Shown in pieces: positions 12,701 through 24,534 of a stretch of DNA of 64,000 nt (positions are counted from its first letter, which is position 1; every line of letters begins with the position of its first letter). A program made the translations under genes and the position numbers. Origin of the DNA: Nematostella vectensis (taxonomy: Eukaryota; Cnidaria; Anthozoa; Actiniaria; Edwardsiidae); contig NC_064044.1 of assembly GCF_932526225.1 (NCBI RefSeq), forward strand, positions 7,862,801 to 7,926,800. Direction: 5' to 3'. The notes beneath the pieces are model-generated. The model saw only the letters and a list, made by a program, of their open reading frames with translations, made no database searches and was not told where the DNA came from.

Positions 12701-12954
12701 AGGTTAAAAACACAGTTCACTGTGTAGTTGCTGTATTGCATTTATATATTGTTTTCATTTTTTGAAATATATTTTCTAAACGATGATTTTTTAGCATTCA
12801 AAATAACCTTCCAATTATATGAAACAGGGAAGTCGCGCTGACGTTGCGCTGACGTCGCAGAAAAAAAATACTTTAATTACTAGAAGTTTCTAATAAAAAG
12901 TGAATACTCGGGGGACGGGAAGAACATGTTTCAGTACAGTGGTTCTCGAAAAAG

Positions 12955-13415
12955 ACCACTGACCAGCATGAAATAAAAATACAAATCAGCTGACTGGGAA
13001 GCCTGTGGAGTGGGCACGAAAAATTGCATCCACTATATGAAACTGGCGCATGCGCTATAAACCCCTAATCAATATGAAATCAATATACAAATCAGCCGAC
13101 TGGGAAGCCTATGGTGTGGACACAAAAAATGGACTATACGAAACTCGCAAATGCGCTAAAAAAAAAAAAAACCCACAGATCAGCATAAAATCAAAATACA
13201 AATCAGCCGACTGGGAGACCTGTGGTGTGGACACGAAAAATCGGATCAGCATGAAATCAAAATACATATCAGCCGACTCGGAAACCTGTGGTGTGGACAC
13301 GAAAAATCGCATCCACTATATGAAACTTGCGATGCGCTTAAAAGACCGCTGATCTGCATGAAATAAAAATACAAATCAACAGACTGGGAAGCCTGTGGTG
13401 TGGACACGAAAAATC
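12955..13415. repeat. Irregular tandem repeat, about 5 units
   Basis: Units contain AGCATGAAATAAAAATACAA followed by TCAGCTGACTGGGAAGCCTG and TGTGGACACGAAAAAT. Period varies because some units carry an extra CACTATATGAAACTGGCGCA block. Open frames here on both strands follow the repeat and are not taken as genes. Confidence 0.85.
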
Positions 13416-13756
13416 ATATGCGATACCAAGATTAGACTCCCTCCGAGCAATAATTTTAAATGTAATTTTAATTCTAAAACGTTAAAGCATGTTGATTTAT
13501 ATCTTGTCTAAATCACGCCCACGCAGACCTTTTACAGCTAGCCTGTAGTCTCTCTAGTTATACCATACAACCTTTCAAGTGAATTTAATTTTAAAACAAA
13601 TAGGGTCATATTCAAAAATCAAAAATTGACGAACATCTTGGTACCCTTTAAAGCGCCAGCCCTAGGATCTGTTACCTGGTTACGTAGAATGTTTACGCTG
13701 CTACTTGTGACGCGCTTTTCTTTTAGAAAGATAAATAGTTTCACAGCCGTAATTAA

Positions 13757-13846
13757 CAATTATACCATTTCCATGAGTTGGATAGTGGCGAAATATCTAC
13801 CGAGAGCCGAAGGCCACTATCTGCCGAAATGGAAATGGTATAATTG
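13757..13846. repeat. Hairpin-forming inverted repeat
   Basis: Perfect 18-bp arms (CAATTATACCATTTCCAT at 13757-13774 and its complement at 13829-13846) enclose a second inverted pair, GATAGTGGC and GCCACTATC. It could be the core of a palindromic MITE. No flanking target duplication was established. Confidence 0.8.
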
Positions 13847-14464
13847 TTTTAGTATATAAAACGAGCAATTACCTTTTCGGAAACACTTGCAAAACGGCTG
13901 TTACACCCGCCATTTTGCTTGATTTCGGGGCGGAGGAAAATATCCACCTCCTAGGAGGTGTATATTGCATTTTATCCCGAGTTAGTTTCTCAACCAATCA
14001 AATCGCTTGTTCTTGGGAGGTTTCCTAGTTTTATATGCTAAAGCATAATACCATGGGAAATAAAATAAACTACAAACGTGAGAATATTAAATCTTTTACA
14101 AAGTTGTAACAGTCGAAATATTAAGGGGGGGGAGGGACGATATAGTCACAACCCTATTGATCGTTTCCTTATAGAAGGAGGGTCGTGCTTCTGTGTCTAG
14201 TGGCAACCCAAACCCCCCAAATATTTTTTTATCTTTTTCTCGACAATCTATTGCGTTAGTTAGTATATTAGCCATTTTATTTGGAGTATCATACACTTTA
14301 GCAAAGAGCTGCATTACAGGATTTTAAAGCTTGCTTTTGACAGGTGCAACATCAATTTGGATCTATAGACACAAAGAACACACATAAGGAACTTATAACA
14401 TTGAAATACATTGCTACAAGCCTAGACCTTGACGAGTGCTCAGAATTCCTACGGTTGACCGTGA

Positions 14465-14731
14465 ACAGGGGCGGATATAGGTGGGGGGGGGGGGGTGGAT
14501 TGGGTGGATATCCACCCCAATTTTAAGTAGAAAAAATTGAAAGTCACTTTATTTGAAGGAAACAAATGTCTTAGGGGCGGGAGGTACTGTCCATTTGCTT
14601 TCGCCGCTTGACTTTGCTGACCCGACAAATTGTTAGATCTATGTGACCTATCAAGAACCACTGGATCAGGAATAATCCGTCTATTTGGCCATTATCCACC
14701 CCCCATTCTGAGTCCTGGATCCGCCCCTACG
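14465..14731. mobile_element. TIR element with AGGGGCGGAT ends (copy 1)
   Basis: It begins AGGGGCGGATATAGGTGGGG and ends with the complementary GGATCCGCCCCT. It contains a poly-G run, an internal TGGATATCCA palindrome and a block GGTACTGTCCATTTGC that recurs, inverted, in the copy at 17655-17872. Confidence 0.7.
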
Positions 14732-15070
14732 TGAGGGAAGAGGGCTGCAAATACAATTCAATCCCAAACCACCCTCCTGCCCTCCGGATCCATTATGAGT
14801 TATGGGTACGTAAACGCGAGTCCGCAGGCTATTAGAGGACAGATAGTCGCATGCGGTATAGCAATACGCAGGTAAGGGGAGGGTGGGAGAATAGAACGCC
14901 AAAATGCAAAACCACCACCACGTCCCTACTTTACTTCGCGCCGTATAAACCAAATGCGCGCGATAGGGCACATGGAATAGCAAAAGAAGAGAGCTTCGGC
15001 AAGGTCCCAACATCATCAACCACAGGAAACCCGTAACCCAAAAACGCCAGGAACTAGGCTGGATACCTTC

Positions 15071-15149
15071 CATGCTCGAGGATCCAGCGTACTTTGCGGA
15101 CGTTCCCAAAGGTAGGAGCGCCCGCTAAGTACGCTGGATCCTCGAGCAT
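15071..15149. mobile_element. 79-bp miniature inverted-repeat element with 10-bp flanking duplication
   Basis: Perfect terminal inverted repeats (23-24 bp, starting CATGCTCGAGGATCCAGCGT) surround about 34 bp. The 10 bases before it (GGATACCTTC, 15061-15070) are repeated right after it (15150-15159), as expected for a target-site duplication. No coding capacity. Confidence 0.75.
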
Positions 15150-15309
15150 GGATACCTTCATCAGTTCCAGCATTCGCGGCTCAGAGGGATTTCTGTTCAC
15201 CTACAAGAGGTAGATAATTCATATATGATTCTCTATAGTGTCCGTAACCCTAACACTTACCCATACCCTAACCCAGTAACTATAACTATAACTATAGTGA
15301 GCCATATAC

Positions 15310-15530
15310 AGACCCGTACCCAGAATTTTTCTTAGGGGGGTGCGAGATCCGAAAAAGTGTACCTACTTTTTCTGATAACAATCTGACCATCCCCGAAAGA
15401 ACAAAAAGGGATTTGTTTTGCCTTTGCAGTTTACAGTCTACAAATAGCACGACTTTCGGCCGTTGTGTGTGTGTGTGTGTGTGTGGGGAGGGGGGGGGGG
15501 GGGGGGGGGGGGTTACGGGCCCGATATATG
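15310..15530. mobile_element. Transposon fragment with poly-G
   Basis: It contains CTGACCATCCCCGAAAGA, also seen near 52043, next to ACCCGTACCCAGAATTTTTC and a (GT)n plus poly-G tract. The layout matches other degraded DNA-transposon ends in this window. Boundaries are uncertain. Confidence 0.45.
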
Positions 15531-15746
15531 AAGGACCTACGCTGAGTTATTATAACAATAAATTCGATTTTTCAGAAGGCGTCTTTTTTTTGTAGATCAT
15601 TGATAATTTATTTTATTTCTGTTATCATATTACATATAATTGGTTTCACTCTATATAAATAGTCGTAATCAGTTTAAAATATCAATCTTTAGGTAAAAGG
15701 CAAGCGAGATAATGCAGTTTAGGAAATACGGTTCATGGAATATCTA

Positions 15747-15863
15747 AGTGGTTTTCAAAAATCTGTGAAAACAAGGTAAAGACATTCACAAGAGAACAAA
15801 GAAACCAACACTAAGCAAAAGGTAGTCACATTTGAGTATTTCACGGGATTTTTGGAAACCACT
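15747..15863. mobile_element. 117-bp MITE with TA target duplication
   Basis: Ends are AGTGGTTTTCAAAAATCTGT and, in reverse, AGTGGTTTCCAAAAATCCCG, flanked by TA on both sides (15745-15746 and 15864-15865). The same termini bound the larger element at 41357-42735. TA duplication fits the Tc1/mariner group, which is an inference. Confidence 0.75.
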
Positions 15864-16284
15864 ATAGTTTCTATTATTTTTTGTTCTGCCAGAAAAAAAC
15901 GTTCCGATCATTTGATATCTCAGGGAAAGAGTTTTATCCCTCAAAGATATCAAGAAAACCCGGCCTAGACCTAGGCGTTATTATCGGGTTCCCTGTCCTA
16001 AGAGATGAACCGTGAAGCAACATGGAGTCTGGGACAAGCCCAAGACCTCACCGACCACAGGGAGCTCTATCAGAGACCCGGATTAATAAAAACGCCTGGA
16101 GCTGGCCTGGAGCAAGCCCACATGTCAGATGAAAGTAGGACAAGCAAACCGTGGAGTAAGAAAGAAAAAGCAGCAAAGTCTCGAGGGATAACAGCTAGCA
16201 TTTCCATCAAATGTAAAATTAACGTTTCTTTGCCTGTTATTAACGTTACCATGACTACTTGAGTGACACATTCTAATCATTTAA

Positions 16285-19243
16285 TTACTTAGGAAGTGTC
16301 CCAGTTCTTTGTGCTTCTTGTGTTTCTCGTAAATTCGAGGAAGGCTTAGGAAGAGTCGCCGGCTTTTTACCAGACCCCATTTCATCGTTGAAGTCGAGTT
16401 CAATGTAGGCATATGCAGGAATCTCGTATTTCTTGGTTGCTTTTCCTTCTTCGTCATTTTGTATCTCTTTCGTTGTACCTGGATTTTGTCCTTCAATAGC
16501 AGGTTGCTTTTCCTGTGAAACTAGTTTTAAAACTGGTTTCTTACTGGTTGGTCTAGGTGGACCTTCACTGTGTACACGTGAACGTTCACGTTGTCTATCA
16601 GGGTGAAAATTCAACTCCAGATAATTAAGTGCGTCTTCTTGTTGCTTGGGGGAAATAGGCTCACGTGGGGGGAGAGGTAGGGATAGTCTCTTTTCATCAA
16701 TGGGGACTATATCATCATAACCAGGCTCCTCATACCGAGGGGGTGAATTTTGGGAGGCATCATTTGTAGGGGTGCCGCCTGTGTCTGATGAAGATGTACT
16801 TCCTCTTTTATGCCCATGTCTATTAAGCCTCTCTTCATTGTGGGTCTCAGCGGAGCTATCGCTCCCAGTTCTGGCCTTAAGCGACGATAGATCGAGCTCG
16901 GCATAGTCGGTGTCCGGTGTTTTATGGGTATCCACGTACCGGAAGTCTGTCGAGGGTTTGACAGTACATATGACGCGATCCGTGCATGATTTGATAATTT
17001 CGCTGACTTCTTCAATCGTGCGCCCCGCGAGATCGATTCCATTTATGTCCAGTAACTGGTCACCTAAGAAGATTGGAAAATTTATAAGATATATTGGACG
17101 AAGTGGAACAAGGCTTATACGCTTCTACGCTGGGGAGGGGGGGGGGGGGGGGGGCTGAGCTAATCAAACAGGGGTCACTGAGACATAACTAGCAGCTAAA
17201 TGCAAGAAAGAGGATCGAAAATACAGCTAGTACATACAGCGTGAAAAATCTTTAGTACCTGGGTATATGGTTGGGGTTAGATGATGGGGAGGGGGTTGAA
17301 AAGGGTGGGTGGGAAGGGGTGGGGGGGTTAAACGGGGGCTAAGGGGGGTACCCCTCTGAATAATTTCCTTAGACACTGTTGGCCCTGGGTATTTCTATTT
17401 TTACTTCCAAGCTGATAGTCTGTTTTTACTCTCACTCGTAAGCTATTCTATTTTCAGGATATGACGGTAGACAGTAAAAAGTGGGTAGAGACAGATCCTT
17501 GCATGCTGTCACTTTGGGCAATATACACCACACTTGTTGTTGTGGTATTCCACAAATTGAATTAACGCCTATTGATTTAATAAGGAAATACGCTGCTTTT
17601 GTCGTAATTGATAAGGCATGGGCGTGGATAATGGCCGGCTAGACGGCCTATAACTGACCTAGTCATTCTTAATAGGTCGCTATATAGATCTTACAATTCT
17701 TCGCGCTGAATTGGATTTGTCGCGTCAGCAAAGTCAAGCTGGCAAAGAAGAATGGACAGTACCTCCCGTCCCTCAGACATTCATTTTCTTCAAACAAAGT
17801 GACTTTTCGATTTTTTTTACTCAAAAGGGGGGTTGTTACACCCAAACCACCCTCCCTGTATCCGCCCTTGTTAGGTTAGTGAACAAGGCAGGTTTTGAAA
17901 AAGGCAAATACAGGCCCATTGTCTATAACTCAATCATAGATTAAACCTGTATATCACGATAGACTATGTGGATTGCATTTAAAGATATCTTAAAGGGTCA
18001 GCTTTTTTGCCAAGTTCAAAGTCATTAAGATAACTCGTCAAAATGAAGTAAAAATTCGTTGATAACTATACTAACATTAAACATCCACTTTAATTTATTG
18101 CACAGTAGAATAGTCAGCCAGTCAAGGAGTTTGAATTCATCAACTAACAAAGTACGATAAAATCAAGCAGGAATAGCTACGAAAACATGTCGTCAAAATG
18201 GCATTGCATTTCTCATGAAAAGATAAATGGTAGTATGCATTACATGGAGTTTGATTACGTGCGATAAACAGAAAGTGAACTATAAATGCACAATGTGAAA
18301 TTGACATGAATGTAAACACAAAAGGAATTACAGTTGAATGGCTTCTCCTGTATGCGAATTAGTTCGAATATGTAATCTTATAAGAATAAAAGATCGCAAC
18401 ATACGGCGATAAAAATAAACAACTTTATTTTACACATGTCATATTTAAAACCAGTGTGATAGTTTTGGAGTTAAAATTGTTTAATCGTAAAGAAAGGGAT
18501 CGATTAAAGTCGTAGCCGAGGAACTGGATTTGCATTTTATTTGACATCGGGGACGCAAGATTTAAATTACGGCGAGAAAAGTTAGATTAAAAATAGCGAC
18601 ATTCTAGTCTAACCAAACACAACACCATGATAACGAATAACTCTGCAAATAATAGCATGTATAACTAGTCGCAACATAGAGGCAAACTGCAAACATTAAT
18701 AACATAAGACCACTTGAACTCACCTGGTCGGAGGACTCCACTCGATGAGACGGCACCGTCTTCTAGGATCCGATTGACAAATATTACACCTCCAATACAC
18801 TTAATTGTACATCCCAAACCTCTGCCCTTTTCTTTCTGAATAGTTATTCTTTTCAGGCCCCCAGTTAGTTTCATACTTTTACGTCGTATAGGGTCGTTTT
18901 CTTCTTCTTTATACTCCGCTGAACGTGCAGATTTGATGGCACGCATCCATAGCTCGCGATCAATTTCTGACGCGCAACAAAAATAATACGTCCGTCCTTC
19001 GGCGACCAAATAGAAACTGAAGTCTTTCTTCTTAGAATTATACTTATCGATATCTGCAATATCCATCACGAAGATTCTTCCCTCGGTTCTACCTCGCTTC
19101 TCGTCTTCTTCCTTTTTAAAAATGCATAAAGTATCCCTGGTTAGGACGAGGTAGCGAAATCGCCATTTCTTGAAAACGTTCCCTCTCTTTTGTACGATTC
19201 CTTCTCGGAGGCTTCGTCCTTTTGCCATCTCACCGTCAGCCAT
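16285..19243 (-). CDS. PH-PDZ adaptor-like protein with repeated tyrosine motifs
   Basis: Two exons, 19243-18724 and 17063-16285, join in phase (G|GT across the junction) to give 432 residues. Residues ~10-112 form a pleckstrin-homology domain: basic KRGNVFKKWRFRYLVL start, then the C-terminal helix DRELWMRAIKSA with its conserved Trp. Residues ~133-215 form a PDZ domain with carboxylate loop GLGC, then GGVIFVNRILEDGAVSSSG and PGDQLLDINGIDL. The intron cuts the PDZ. The rest looks disordered and charged, with spaced tyrosines (YAEL, YEEP, YDDI, YLEL, YEIP, YIEL). Three share a Y-x-E-L-(D/N) pattern, as if to be phosphorylated and bound by SH2 or PTB partners. I infer a membrane-recruited signalling adaptor; I cannot name an orthologue. 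No catalytic domain is seen. Confidence 0.85.
17270..17350 (+). other. G-rich tract with quadruplex potential, in the PH-PDZ intron
   Basis: Many runs of three or more G are separated by short spacers. Another poly-G run lies just before it at 17140-17155. Confidence 0.6.
17655..17872. mobile_element. TIR element with AGGGGCGGAT ends (copy 2, inverted)
   Basis: This is the reverse-complement relative of 14465-14731. Shared blocks include AGTACCTCCCGTCCCTCAGA, CAAACAAAGTGACTTTTC and the terminal TATCCGCCCTT. It sits in the PH-PDZ intron. The open frame across it is not a gene. Confidence 0.7.
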
Positions 19244-20741
19244 AATGTCAGATGTAACAGAGGTAAATATATAAAGATTTCTCCCACGCGATGCCGCAGA
19301 TGTCTTAAATATCTAACCAGGCGCTATGTTGAATGAAAGTAGGAAGTTGAGCAGTCGAAGTCAAGGCGCCCTCAAGGCGATAACGTTACACAAAATGTCC
19401 CCACTTCCGGTCGTATTCAAGGCACGGTAATCTTGCATACCATTTTCGATGTTGAATTTGTTGCTATCTGACGATTTCAGTAAATCTTCTCGCTGGGTTT
19501 GCCGTCGTTTATTAAAACTAATTAGTAATAGTTTTCTAATGGTCCACCTTTTCCTTTAGGACTGAGAATCAACTTCCGCTTCATACCATATTTGGCGATT
19601 TGATATAAACACGCATATATCATGATCGTACCATCGTACCCCTCCCTCAAAGAACTGTGGGGATGATTAGCGGGTGTACGACGGAGAGGAAGTAGGTGCG
19701 ATTCTGATGGCCGGAAGTAGCAGGAAAGATAGACGCAAAGCCCAGGCGTATGATATGCACACGGGTATACTTTACAAGGGAGGCGAGGAGAGAAGAGAGG
19801 GGGCTTGAAAATGTTACTATTTTTCGGGACGCCATTTCAAATACAACAAAACATTCCACTTAGACTACTAACTAATTCAGTCTGAGGCATATTAAATATA
19901 ATCACGATATGTTCGCGTTTTCTTGTGATATTTCCTATGATATCGAGAAATTAAATGCACATAATGATTAATAATCATAGCAAAAGAATGTTAAAAGGTG
20001 AGTATTTCGGTCAGTTGGGCATTTTCTCTGAAGGAAATGTCGCTGTGCGTTTAGTCAAGGATTGTTTTCTATTGTTGTTTTGATGTTGATTGCTGTTAAT
20101 TGTTTCGAGAGATCTTGGCTTGCTTTTAATTCATTTTGTGTGTGATGTGGGGGGGGGGGGGGGGGGGGGGGAGGGAGCGTGGGAGGGGGGGGGGGGTTCT
20201 TAAGATATCAAATGTTCGGGCCTCTTATAGTTTCAAATTTTTTTCTCATCCGTCAGTCGATCAGTATTCTAATCCAATAATCCCACGATATATCGTCGCT
20301 TTCGTTTATCTTACCCTAATACACGTTTTGTCGTCATACCATAATCTCACTCGCGTGTCCTCTGGCGTAGGTTCAATGGGGTTATCGGGAATATCCTTCT
20401 TGAAATTCATACATTGTTTTGTATGGCGTAGATGCAAGATAGACGAGGGATGCTTGGAACACCTTTGATATACCGGTGTGCGTGATAAGTTGTAAATTAG
20501 GCGCATCTACAAGGCGCGCAGTGTGCGCACGTACCCTCCCCCTCCCAACTTTGCCGTCATTTCTCATTGAACAGTTGAAGGGTTCGATATATTCCAATGA
20601 CTAAACATTTTTTTTCTGTAATGACCAATCTGGTAGCTGAGAAACAAAAGCTTTTAAATCCACGGCGAAAAAAAGGACAGATAGAAATTCGCCATGTCTA
20701 TCAAATCGAGCCCGCAGCAGAGTTGAGAAATACCTTGACGC
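19244..20741. other. Intergenic, upstream of the PH-PDZ gene
   Basis: No gene is recognised. It holds a poly-G tract at 20149-20195. Short open frames show no family features. Confidence 0.5.
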
Positions 20742-21075
20742 TGATATCATATCAAGAAAATTTAGCCAGAAATTGTCGTTTTTTGCCAAACGCGGTCATT
20801 TCTATATAAGGAAACCAATATATTCCTTATTTTGAAAAACTGCACGATTTTTGTCATTTTTAAGGTTGTCGTACCGCAGGCGCTTTGTAAACATTATGAC
20901 TTGTAATCAGAAGAGAAAAACAGTGACTGTGACCATCTTTGGTCAATGGAGAAAGTATCTGAACAGAAACTAAGAGTCCTCAGTACCATTCCCCCAAAAC
21001 GACAAAGTTTTCTTCATATGGCTAATTTTACTAAGTGCATTTGCGTATTTGTCACACTAGCGCACATCATGTAAA

Positions 21076-21245
<170 letters not shown>

Positions 21246-21247
21246 CA

Positions 21248-21763
21248 GCATTTATATAGCGCTCATTGAGAGATTTAAAAACGGTCAGTAAAACTTTAAA
21301 AAAATATCCGGTACTTTACTGGTAACCAGTGGAGATCTTGCAGGATAGGTGTTACATGCTCAGTCTTTTTTGTTAAGCTGATAATGCGAGCAGCTGTGTT
21401 TTGAATAAGTTGTAATTTATGAATTTGGTAGTCAGGTAATCCGTAAAGGAGGGAATTGCAATAGTCTAGTTTTGAACTGATAAAGGCATGTATAAGTATT
21501 TCTGTGGAATTCTTGTCAAGGTACTTCCTAATTTTGCCAATATTTCTGAGGTGGAATCTTGCAGATTTACATACCGTTTTGAGATTATCTTCAAAAGAAA
21601 GACACTTATCAGGAATTACTCCCAGATTCCATGCAGCAGAGGCAGGTTTGATGATTTCATCAACCACCTTTACATGTTCGAGACTTGGGGCAGGACCAAA
21701 CTTGGAGGAAAAAAGAATAAGTTCTGATTTATCATGATTTAGTTTTAGCCCATTATGCACCAT
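21248..21763 (-). mobile_element. Non-LTR retrotransposon fragment, end of reverse transcriptase
   Basis: A 155-residue open frame (21763-21296) matches the C-terminal part of CR1/L2-like reverse transcriptases: GLKLNHDKSELILF, LGVIPDKCLSFEDNL, ISSKLDYCNSLLYGLP, KLQLIQNTAARI and LHWLPVKYRI. The 5' part is missing, the frame ends early, and only a short 3' segment precedes the ATT tail. This fits 5' truncation plus an internal deletion. Confidence 0.85.
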
Positions 21764-22060
21764 CCAAGAAGCATTGATCTCATGAACACAACATTAAACT
21801 TTAGTTTTAGCCATCAAAAGTTCATCTTGTGAATTACTTTATCCATTCACTAAAAATGGTCACAGTCACTGTTTTTCTCTTCTGAATACAATTAATAAAG
21901 TTTGCGAACCACCTGCGGTACGGCAGCTTTAAAAATGACAAGAATCATGCAGGTTTTCCAAATAAGGAATATATTAGTTAACTTATATGGAAGTGACCGC
22001 GTCTGGGAAAAACGACAAATTTTGGCTAACTTTTCTTGATATGACATGATGGTTTTGTTT

Positions 22061-23959
22061 GAAACACAACCCCTGAACATTTAGATATAGGCGGAGGCGA
22101 GGATAAGGGCTGGTCAATCTTTTATCTTGCGGAAGTGCTTTTTATAAAGAAATTTTCATTTTGAAAAATTAATTTAAGTACCGACAAACTTCACCTTTTT
22201 CCCAAATCCAGTATTGTATCATGGCAAATAAATCTACTTATACAAGCACAATCAAGCAATTAATTTTCATATCCTTTTTAACTTCTTAAAGTGCCCTCTC
22301 TTTACATAAAAAAGCAGATGGGTGGCCCATGGGGCCCGGGCCCTCCCTTCTAGCAGCCAAAATACAGTAAATGTATGAGGCATTATCTAAAATACAGGAG
22401 AAAATTGAAGACTTGAAAGGGCCTTTTGGCTCCCCTCCTGTTAAAAATCCCGGTTTCGCCACTGAAATCAAGCTCAAGAAATAAGCCCGTCCACTCATCT
22501 TGTTGACGCATTTTCATTTGCAGCAATTTCATTTACCTTTTTATAGGTTCGTTATCATTGTTGGTCCCAAGTTCGGAAGTGCGTGTGCCTTGCCGGTTTT
22601 AAAATTATAGTCAATTGTCCAAATATGTTTTAAAAAGGATGATTACTTGATTCCCATTGGTATATCTGATATATGTGTATGTATTTTTTGGGGAGGTGAG
22701 TATAGGAAGAGAGGGCCATTAGTAAAAAAACTTTGTAATGGTTATAAGTACCCTTGTTATATCCTCTACACTTAATGACTATTGTATTTGTATTGTATTC
22801 TAGGCACTTTAGCCAGCTAGCTGAATGCTAAAGCTAAAGCTGAATGCATTTGGGCATTCAGTACATACAACAATTACAAAATTTCCTAGTTTTTTTTCCC
22901 CTTTTTTAAGTTTCCGTTCAGAGCTTCCTACAGAAAGCCTGTACATTCTGAGGCACAATATTACTTAAACCATTCGTTATTTACTATTGTCTAATTTTGC
23001 TATAAAAGAATAACTATCCCAGCAAACTTATAGTCTTCTTCACTTCGAGAGAAGTACAAGGGCTACTTAGTCAAAACCTCCAGTGATAGTGAATCTCTAC
23101 GCCAACACTCCGTTGCCCATTCCAGATTGTTTGTGTTGCCCAAAGACTCAAGGTCCTTGGGCAACAGAAAGTCAATGCATTCATAGCATAACATGATTTG
23201 ACCCAGATTTTAAATTTTCTTTTAAAAGAACCACTATGTTCGTTTATTAATCAAATTTGGTTACGAAATCTGCGCCCACGGTTTGCCAGTTTGACACATA
23301 CAGTCGTTTAACAAAAGGTTCGAAAAGGTTGTCGTCAACCGGCTTTGGGACTACTCGACAAGCCCGCACGTTTGAATGGGTAAAAAACACTAAAGCGCCT
23401 AGCTTCATATATTAGCCACCACTACCGCGTCTAATACCGAATTCACACCAGCACTTAAACAAGTTAAAAGGTGGTTTCATTAAAGTGATATCAATCTCAA
23501 TATTCCAAGAGCGGACAGAACCAATAACAAAACTGAATAGACTGTGCTGTAAATGTTACTAAAGTGATCATTTAGCTAGTAAGAATTCAACACAATGAGA
23601 AACTAAGGGAGTGTTCAACGTTTTTTTTTTTTTTGCGATTCTGCCATCTCTTAAGTTTAAAGGTTCCTTCTACCACACCCAATTTGCTAGGGTTAAGAAT
23701 TTCTGTTGAACACGCGAAAAATGCCCTATCAGAGTTAAAATCGATTTTGCCGACGATGACCCCCGTCTTTTTTCTCGGAGTCCCCCCTCCCCCCACCGTG
23801 TAACATTCGCTCTGGACAACTTTTTTTGAACTAGTCGACTCAGATAAAGAAAAAAGCGTATCTCTTATTAGTAAAATGTCTAAATATCGTTGCTTTTCTG
23901 GTGGTATTTCACGTTTTCTTTAAATTGACAGAAAGAATATCGACAAAGCAAAAGAAAGT
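22061..23959. other. Intergenic stretch with transposon debris
   Basis: No gene is recognised. Around 22290-22470 there is a segment typical of degraded DNA transposons (GGGGCCCGGGCCC core and GGTTTCGCCACTGAAATC end). The rest shows nothing I can assign. Confidence 0.45.
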
Positions 23960-24534
23960 CATGGAAAACAAGTCAAAAGCCTACCTACAGAAACAGCCCG
24001 CTGCCAAGCTGCAATTGTGTTTGTGTTCGTGCTCTTTGGAGTCCTTGGCGCCATGAGCAATGCAGTGGTCCTTATTTTCGAGAGGAGAAGACGAAAGAGA
24101 AAAAGGGCCTTTGAGCGCTCATTAACAGTGTACTTGATAAAGAGCCTGGCAATCATAGACCTTCTGTGCCCTGTCACAAACACACAGCTGATTATGATGT
24201 ATGTCTACACGGATATTTTCAAAGAAAATTGGCACTGTGTCGTGTATCATTTCCCACTGTTTTGTTTCCCATTTATAACTATCACGAATCTAGTTGTCAT
24301 CAGCATAGAGCTCTACAGGCGGTATTCTACCCGTTTCGAGCTCCCAAGCGCGACGTGGCGAAAAAGCTCGTGATCGCTGCGTGGATCGTGGGAGGAGCCC
24401 TCGCGGTGATACGGAGTCTTCTTGTCAAAAACTCGTACACTGACGTCAACGAAAATATATACACATATACTTGTTTAGCTAAAAACGAGAAAGTCTGGGA
24501 GAGGGTGGTGTCCAATATTGCTCGTGAAACGTAA
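23960..24534 (+). pseudogene. Decayed class A GPCR fragment (TM1-TM4)
   Basis: One frame shows TM1 (IVFVFVLFGVLGAMSNAVVL), TM2 (LTVYLIKSLAIIDLLCP), an extracellular CVVYHF, and TM3 ending ISIELYRRY, the place of the DRY motif. At about 24325 the frame shifts and continues PFRAPKRDVAKKLVIAAWIV (TM4), then ECL2 with a Cys, ending at a stop at 24534. The only upstream ATG (23961) is in a different frame from TM1. TM5-TM7 are not adjacent; see the candidate exon at 26930. A pseudogene or an assembly indel is possible. Confidence 0.7.

Noticed and set aside
13050..13352. 100-residue frame with repeated KYKSADWE phrases
   Set aside because: It follows the irregular tandem repeat and has an opposite-strand shadow; no start or splice context supports a gene.
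14681..15109. 142-residue minus-strand frame
   Set aside because: It crosses a transposon end and the 79-bp inverted-repeat element and shows no domain or conserved pattern.
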